Source: CAZPBN01 sp964584935
GTDB taxonomy: Bacteria; Acidobacteriota; Aminicenantia; Aminicenantales; Aminicenantaceae
DNA length: 18,795 nucleotides
Reading direction: 5' to 3'
Assembly (NCBI GenBank): GCA_964584935.1
Contig: CAZPBN010000031.1
Coordinates: forward strand, 1 to 18,795
Every line of letters starts with the position of its first letter. The first letter of the stretch is position 1. Below, piece after piece: positions 14,703 to 18,795 of this stretch. Under the pieces are notes generated by a model, which saw nothing but the letters and a program-made list of their open reading frames with translations, searched no databases and was not told the DNA's origin. The position numbers were made by a program, and so were the translations under genes.

Positions 14703-15347
14703 TTATTCCCTTGCTTCTTCATCCAATTGATTCATAATATCTTCCATTTTCTGGCATTCTTCTTCCAGCTTTTTTCCTTCAATCCTCGAGTTGACCTTTA
14801 TTGGTTTTCCGTAAAGAGCTATGATTTTTGAAAACGGTTTAAAGATCACAAAACGATCCCAACTGTTTAAAATCTTCACTCGAGAAGCCCAAAATGTAAA
14901 AGGCACCAGATAGGCACCGGTCTGCTGCGCAAGTTTGATTCCTCCGGCTTTAAATTTACGGTTTGGCCCTTTGGGTCCATCCGGCACTATGATAACCTGC
15001 CCTCCTCTTTTGAGTTCTCTTTTCATGATATTCCATGCCTTGACAACCGTATGAGAGCCAGATCCTCTCAAGATTTTATACCCCCATCCGGACATAATCC
15101 GGGCAGGAATTTCCCCGTCCTCACTGGGGCTTATTAAAGGCATTATACTTCTCTTCCTGAAAAAGTAAGGCACAATAAATATTTTACTGTGCCATACAAG
15201 AAGAACTATCGGTTTCCCGGCTTTTCTTAAATCCAGATACTCTTTTTCCCCTTTCACTTTCAATCGGCAAGTCTGTGTCCATATCCACAGAAGAATCCGC
15301 CCCGCAATTCCTGTCATTATCCAACGAATCTCAGATAAAATGGACAT
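14703..15347 (-). CDS. DUF374 lysophospholipid acyltransferase-like protein
   Basis: The 214-residue protein carries the DUF374 pattern of LPLAT-superfamily acyltransferases: an N-terminal amphipathic/membrane helix (about 8-27), VLLVWHSKIFIVP (His53 in place of the usual HX4D His), LISPSEDGEIPARIMSGWGY (71-90) with the conserved SxDGE block, RGSGSH, and VPDGPKGPNRKFKAGGIKLAQQTGAYLVP (from 121) with the PDGPKGP motif. These proteins are thought to acylate lipid A precursors or phospholipids at the inner membrane; the exact acceptor is not known from sequence. A consensus promoter lies about 37 bp before the ATG and AGGA precedes it. The next gene downstream (14605) is 97 bp away and has its own Shine-Dalgarno. 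Confidence 0.88.
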   Translation of the reverse strand: MSILSEIRWIMTGIAGRILLWIWTQTCRLKVKGEKEYLDLRKAGKPIVLLVWHSKIFIVPYFFRKRSIMPLISPSEDGEIPARIMSGWGYKILRGSGSHTVVKAWNIMKRELKRGGQVIIVPDGPKGPNRKFKAGGIKLAQQTGAYLVPFTFWASRVKILNSWDRFVIFKPFSKIIALYGKPIKVNSRIEGKKLEEECQKMEDIMNQLDEEARE

Positions 15348-15383
15348 TACTTCCTAATTTTTACTTTAAATAACTCCTCAAAA

Positions 15384-15413
15384 ATCATAATGAAAAGAAA
15401 CAATCCCTGTCAA
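15384..15413 (-). promoter_or_regulatory. Promoter of DUF374 gene
   Basis: The minus strand has a perfect TTGACA (15408-15413), an 18-bp spacer and TATGAT (15384-15389). The predicted start near 15377 leaves a 5' leader of about 30 nt carrying AGGA, so this gene has a normal leader unlike several of its neighbours. Confidence 0.7.
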
Positions 15414-15520
15414 GGAATTATTGATTATTCATATCCAATTTTTTAAGCTCCTCTCAGACTCACTACTTTGCATGAGAAAGAAAACTATTCCCCCAAAAAA
15501 AGAGCTTCCATTCCAGATGG

Positions 15521-15549
15521 TTGACTTCTTTTGAGAGACAATCTATATT
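15521..15549 (+). promoter_or_regulatory. Promoter of Pif1-like gene, near-leaderless
   Basis: TTGACT (15521-15526), a 17-bp spacer and TATATT (15544-15549) lie 11 nt before the ATG at 15561. The predicted leader is about 4-5 nt. An upstream in-frame TTG (15531) lies in the spacer and is therefore rejected as the start. Confidence 0.7.
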
Positions 15550-15560
15550 CCTTAAATAAT

Positions 15561-17162
15561 ATGAGTGTTTCCAAGATGAGTAAAAAGAGGCAAAAGCGAT
15601 TCAGTTCCTTTTCTGGAATCGAAATCAATCCGGAATTCAAAAAAGCTTTGAATTTGATGGAGAAAACTTCCTCCCATGTGTTTATCACCGGGAAAGCTGG
15701 CACTGGAAAATCGACCCTTCTTGAATATTTTCGCCACCACACTCTGAAAAAAGTGGTGGTTCTAGCACCAACAGGAGTCGCTGCCCTGAATATTCGAGGT
15801 CAAACCATCCATTCTTTTTTCCGGTTTAGGCCTGATATAACCCTGGATAAAGTTAAGAAAATCGTTGATCAGGACCAAGACAATTTGTATCAAGAAGTGG
15901 AGTGTGTGATCATCGATGAAATATCCATGGTCCGGGCTGATCTGCTGGATTGTGTGGATCAATTCTTGCGTCTGAACTGCCATCTGAAACAGATTCCTTT
16001 TGGAGGAAAACAGATGATTTTTATAGGGGACCTGTATCAACTTCCTCCCGTTATCAAAGGAAAAGAAAAGGAAATATTCCAAAATTACTACCGGACTGGT
16101 TATTTCTTTTCTGCTCATGTTTTTCATGATTTTCCCATGGAATTCATAGAATTGATTAAAATCTATAGGCAGAAAGATGAGCGGTTCATTCATATTTTGA
16201 ATGCCATCCGGAATAAAACCATAACCGAAGACCACCTTGTGGAATTGAATGAGAGATGCGATCCTTCTTTTTCCCCAGCCCGGAATGAATTTTATATCTA
16301 TCTCACTCCTTACAACAAACAAGCTCATGAAATCAATGAACAACGGCTTCGCAAACTAAAAGGAAAGACCTTTTCTTACGAGGGAAAGATCCGCGGAAAT
16401 TTTGGCGAAAGGGAGCTACCCACCCAACTCAATTTGTCCCTCAAAATCAATGCCCAGGTTATGCTGTTGAATAATGATCCGGATGGGAGATGGATTAACG
16501 GAAGTGTGGGCCAAATCGTGGAAATTTATAATGAGGATGAAAGTCATGATGTGATCACAGTGGAACTCACCGATGGAATGATGGTGGAGGTGGAACCCTT
16601 CACCTGGGAAATATTTGAATACAGATACAACCAAAATAAAGAGACTCTAGAGACAAATGTTGTGGGCTCGTTCACCCAGTATCCCCTACGTTTGGCATGG
16701 GCTATCACCATTCATAAAAGCCAGGGAAAGACCTTTGAAAAAGTCATTATCGATATCGGAAAAGGAACTTTCAGTCCAGGACAGATGTACGTGGCTTTGA
16801 GCCGTTGCACTTCCCTGGAGGGGCTCGTCTTGAAAAAAGAAATTCAAAAAAAACATGTGTTCATGGACTGGAGAATTATTGATTTTCTAACCAAATATCA
16901 GTATCAGCTTTCTGAAAAGAAAATGCCTTTGGCTCATAAGGTTGATTTCATAAAAAATACAATCAGCGAAAATGGGAAACTGGAAATCGTCTATCTTAAA
17001 TCCAAAGATGAAAAATCAAAAAGAGTCATCAAACCTCAATTCGTGGGAGAGCTTCTGTATAAAGATAAGAATTTTCTGGGGGTGGAAGCCTATTGCTATC
17101 TTCGCAATGAAGTAAGGAATTTTAGAGTGGACCGTATTCTGGAGCTGAAAAAAGCTGAATAA
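15561..17162 (+). CDS. Pif1-family SF1B DNA helicase with C-terminal WYL domain
   Basis: From ATG 15561 the protein has 533 residues. The helicase motifs are complete: Walker A GKAGTGKS (44-51), motif Ia APTGVAALN with QTIHSFF, Walker B IIDEISM (117-123), motif III GDLYQLPPV (156-164), and near the C-terminal end of the motor WAITIHKSQGKTF and YVALSRC, typical of Pif1 and RecD2 relatives. The last ~80 residues (about 453-533) form a WYL domain: KVDFIKNTISENGKLEIVYL, then RVIKPQFVG, EAYCYLRNEVRNFRVDRI. In the Thermotoga elfii Pif1, the WYL module has been reported to bind single-stranded DNA. The expected role is 5'-to-3' unwinding, including structured DNA, in replication or repair. No mobile-element context is seen. 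Starts at 15561 or 15576 are both possible. Confidence 0.92.
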   Translation: MSVSKMSKKRQKRFSSFSGIEINPEFKKALNLMEKTSSHVFITGKAGTGKSTLLEYFRHHTLKKVVVLAPTGVAALNIRGQTIHSFFRFRPDITLDKVKKIVDQDQDNLYQEVECVIIDEISMVRADLLDCVDQFLRLNCHLKQIPFGGKQMIFIGDLYQLPPVIKGKEKEIFQNYYRTGYFFSAHVFHDFPMEFIELIKIYRQKDERFIHILNAIRNKTITEDHLVELNERCDPSFSPARNEFYIYLTPYNKQAHEINEQRLRKLKGKTFSYEGKIRGNFGERELPTQLNLSLKINAQVMLLNNDPDGRWINGSVGQIVEIYNEDESHDVITVELTDGMMVEVEPFTWEIFEYRYNQNKETLETNVVGSFTQYPLRLAWAITIHKSQGKTFEKVIIDIGKGTFSPGQMYVALSRCTSLEGLVLKKEIQKKHVFMDWRIIDFLTKYQYQLSEKKMPLAHKVDFIKNTISENGKLEIVYLKSKDEKSKRVIKPQFVGELLYKDKNFLGVEAYCYLRNEVRNFRVDRILELKKAE

Positions 17163-17177
17163 TCAGCTGCCAGTGTT

Positions 17178-18593
17178 TCATCCATCCTGGCGGGATGATT
17201 TGTTTTTCACTGCATCTATTCCCAATCCAATAACAAATCCCAGTAAACTCAGTCCCAATCCATAGGGAACAGAATAAGGCCACGAAGGCCATTTTAAAGG
17301 AAACACTCCTGTCTGGCATAAAAAGCCTGTCAAAGCAAATCCCCCTCCCAGAACCAGGCTTGAAAATCCGGCAAATGGTATTTTCTTCTTGGAAAATATC
17401 ATCACTATTCCAGGAATAAACAATCCCTCTGTCATGATCTCTGAGGCAAGCCCCAGAGTCTTTAAAATACTCTGGATTCTTGTAGCAATAAGAAATCCTG
17501 CGGCTCCTATCAATATCGTTGACAACCGGCTAATCAAAACTTCCTTTTTTTCTTTCCGGCTAAACAGTTGCTGGTAAATATCTCTGTTCAGAGATAACGC
17601 TCCCGTGTTTATTGCTGAATCCATGGTTGACATAATTGCAGAAACCACGGCAACAAATAAAATCCCGCCCAGGATAATTCCTGTTTTAGAAGAAATCAAT
17701 TCCGAAAGAAGCGGCTGGGATCGATCAAGAGAAAAAATCATGGGAAGCGAAAACATACCAATAAGCACCAAAATCGCGTAAAGGACAACAAAAGTTCCGG
17801 AAGCAGCAAATAAACCATATCTTGCTTTTTTCAGTGACCGAGCTGATTGTATCCGCTGCCACACAATGGGAGATATGATCCAGGCAAGAGTGAACGAAAC
17901 GACTATCAATAAGTTTCTTTTGATATTAAAGAAAAAATCAAAATAACCCCTTTTTTGAATTTCAGATGCACATAATGATATGTGTCTTAAAATCGATGGT
18001 TCCCATAGAAAAACCAGCAGGGCAACAGTCCCGGTCACAAGAAGAAAGAATTGAATTCCATCTGTAACAGTCACAGAAAAAAACCCCCCGAACACCGAAT
18101 AGCAAAGAACAACAACTGTTCCGAATAGCAAGCTTATAAAGTAAGAAGTTCCGAGAAAGGCTTTTATAAAATTCCCCAGCGCGACCATTTGGGAAGCAGC
18201 AAGAACAGTCATGTACCAGACGATCAACACAGAAGAAAGATGCCTGACAATTCTTCCGTACCTCAATTCAACCAGGTCTGGTAAGGAAATGATATGGAGC
18301 CGCCGGATCGGACGCGCAAGGATAAAGGCAAAAACAAGCACGGTCAATATGGCTGGAACTCCCATCACCCAGAAAGAACTCAATCCCTTATCAAAAGCTT
18401 CATCCACAGAAACAAGAGTTGAAGTGGCACCGAAAAAAGATGCGGATATGGACAGAAAAACCAGAAATGCAGGGAGCTTCCTTGAGGCGAGAAAAAAATC
18501 TTCAAGGCTTTTCATACGCCTTGAAAAAAATAAACTGATAAAGAGGATGAGAACAAAATAGGCAAAGAAAAAGATGAAGAATTCGGTTCTCAT
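17178..18593 (-). CDS. Sodium:solute symporter (SSS family)
   Basis: The 471-residue integral membrane protein has about 12-13 hydrophobic segments. It opens with TM1 (5-24), the short loop RRMKSLEDFFLASRKLP typical of SSS proteins, and TM2 SISASFFGATSTL. It also has the inter-helix stretch SLPDLVELRYGR and the TM8 motif SAIMSTMDSAINTGALSLNRDIY, which contributes Na+ ligands (Ser/Thr and Ser beside Met-Asp). The family couples Na+ inflow to uptake of sugars, amino acids, pantothenate or other solutes; the substrate cannot be told from sequence. It is convergent with the helicase gene (15-bp gap). No neighbouring catabolic gene hints at the solute. There is no Shine-Dalgarno; the promoter sits immediately before the ATG. 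Confidence 0.9.
   Translation of the reverse strand: MRTEFFIFFFAYFVLILFISLFFSRRMKSLEDFFLASRKLPAFLVFLSISASFFGATSTLVSVDEAFDKGLSSFWVMGVPAILTVLVFAFILARPIRRLHIISLPDLVELRYGRIVRHLSSVLIVWYMTVLAASQMVALGNFIKAFLGTSYFISLLFGTVVVLCYSVFGGFFSVTVTDGIQFFLLVTGTVALLVFLWEPSILRHISLCASEIQKRGYFDFFFNIKRNLLIVVSFTLAWIISPIVWQRIQSARSLKKARYGLFAASGTFVVLYAILVLIGMFSLPMIFSLDRSQPLLSELISSKTGIILGGILFVAVVSAIMSTMDSAINTGALSLNRDIYQQLFSRKEKKEVLISRLSTILIGAAGFLIATRIQSILKTLGLASEIMTEGLFIPGIVMIFSKKKIPFAGFSSLVLGGGFALTGFLCQTGVFPLKWPSWPYSVPYGLGLSLLGFVIGLGIDAVKNKSSRQDG
17179..17207 (+). terminator. Weak intrinsic terminator after the helicase gene
   Basis: CATCC (17183-17187) and GGATG (17193-17197) flank TGGCG, or alternatively TCATCC (17178-17183) pairs with GGATGA (17193-17198). 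The T-rich tract TTTGTTTTT follows. It overlaps the last codons of the convergent symporter gene. Confidence 0.4.
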
Positions 18594-18600
18594 GAAGCCA

Positions 18601-18630
18601 TTTATAACAAAAAACCCACTAATTAATCAA
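18601..18630 (-). promoter_or_regulatory. Promoter of symporter gene, leaderless
   Basis: The minus strand has TTGATT (18625-18630), an 18-bp spacer and TATAAA (18601-18606), 7 nt before the ATG at 18593. Transcription would start at or next to the start codon. No Shine-Dalgarno is present. The rest of 18594-18795 shows only AT-rich sequence with no supported gene. Confidence 0.5.
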
Positions 18631-18795
18631 TTCTTAAGAATTTATAAAAGTCCCCCCAAATTTTAAAGACTCTCATATTAATTCAAAAACAACAATCGAT
18701 TTGAATAAGGAAAAAATATTTTGGAAACTTCTTTTAAAACGGTTCTCTTCCATATTGTGTGGGTAACAACATTTAATCATATCACCAAGGCGTGG

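Noticed and set aside
18673..18753. 26-codon minus-strand ORF near the right edge
   Set aside because: It is AT-rich, has no ribosome-binding site or recognisable motif, and is expected by chance.

Overview
This is an AT-rich bacterial chromosomal segment from a didermic (Gram-negative-type) organism. It encodes a complete RND/MFP/TolC tripartite efflux operon, a lipoprotein adaptor and a DUF374 lipid acyltransferase. The gene mix (eRF1-like baeRF protein, AMMECR1 protein, TatT-like TPR protein, DUF374, Pif1-WYL helicase) would fit an uncultured lineage of the Acidobacteriota/Aminicenantes type. That placement is an impression from protein flavour, not a measured result. No rRNA, tRNA, CRISPR array or complete insertion sequence is visible.

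Layout. 1-806: the 3' part of an eRF1-like gene (+). 807-1150: a gene-free stretch with a perfect hairpin (885-907) and a 22-unit, 9-bp tandem repeat (949-1146). 1151-7397: a four-gene minus-strand operon, TetR repressor, TolC-like channel, periplasmic adaptor, RND pump, with overlapping or close junctions. 7398-7506: its control region, with two copies of a palindromic operator 21 bp apart. 7507-8220: an exported protein of unknown function, divergent from the repressor. 8244-9292: a small TPR protein and a decayed amidohydrolase. 9389-10908: a two-gene operon of a metallo-beta-lactamase-fold hydrolase and a XerD-like recombinase (minus). 11147-11968: a methyltransferase (+). 11959-12734: a SLC13/DASS transporter pseudogene with a large internal deletion. 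12797-13740: a translationally coupled pair, an unknown protein (possibly a degenerate JAB/MPN fold) and AMMECR1. 13856-15347: a TatT-like TPR protein and a DUF374 acyltransferase (minus). 15561-17162: a Pif1-type helicase with a C-terminal WYL domain (+). 17178-18593: a sodium:solute symporter (minus). 18594-18795: no convincing gene.

The most notable pattern is regulatory. Five genes heading transcription units (10908-, 11147+, 12797+, 15561+, 18593-) have no Shine-Dalgarno and have a good sigma70-like -10 box only 7-13 nt before the ATG, which predicts leaderless or near-leaderless mRNAs. Several other genes (5346-, 6718-, 8627-, 15347-) have clear Shine-Dalgarno sequences. Two genes in the window are deletion-type pseudogenes that keep their 3' ends, which suggests ongoing gene loss. 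I did not find a clearly new multi-gene system. The best leads are the leaderless promoters, the efflux operator architecture, the tandem repeat, the GGW-type baeRF and the JAB-like/AMMECR1 pair.
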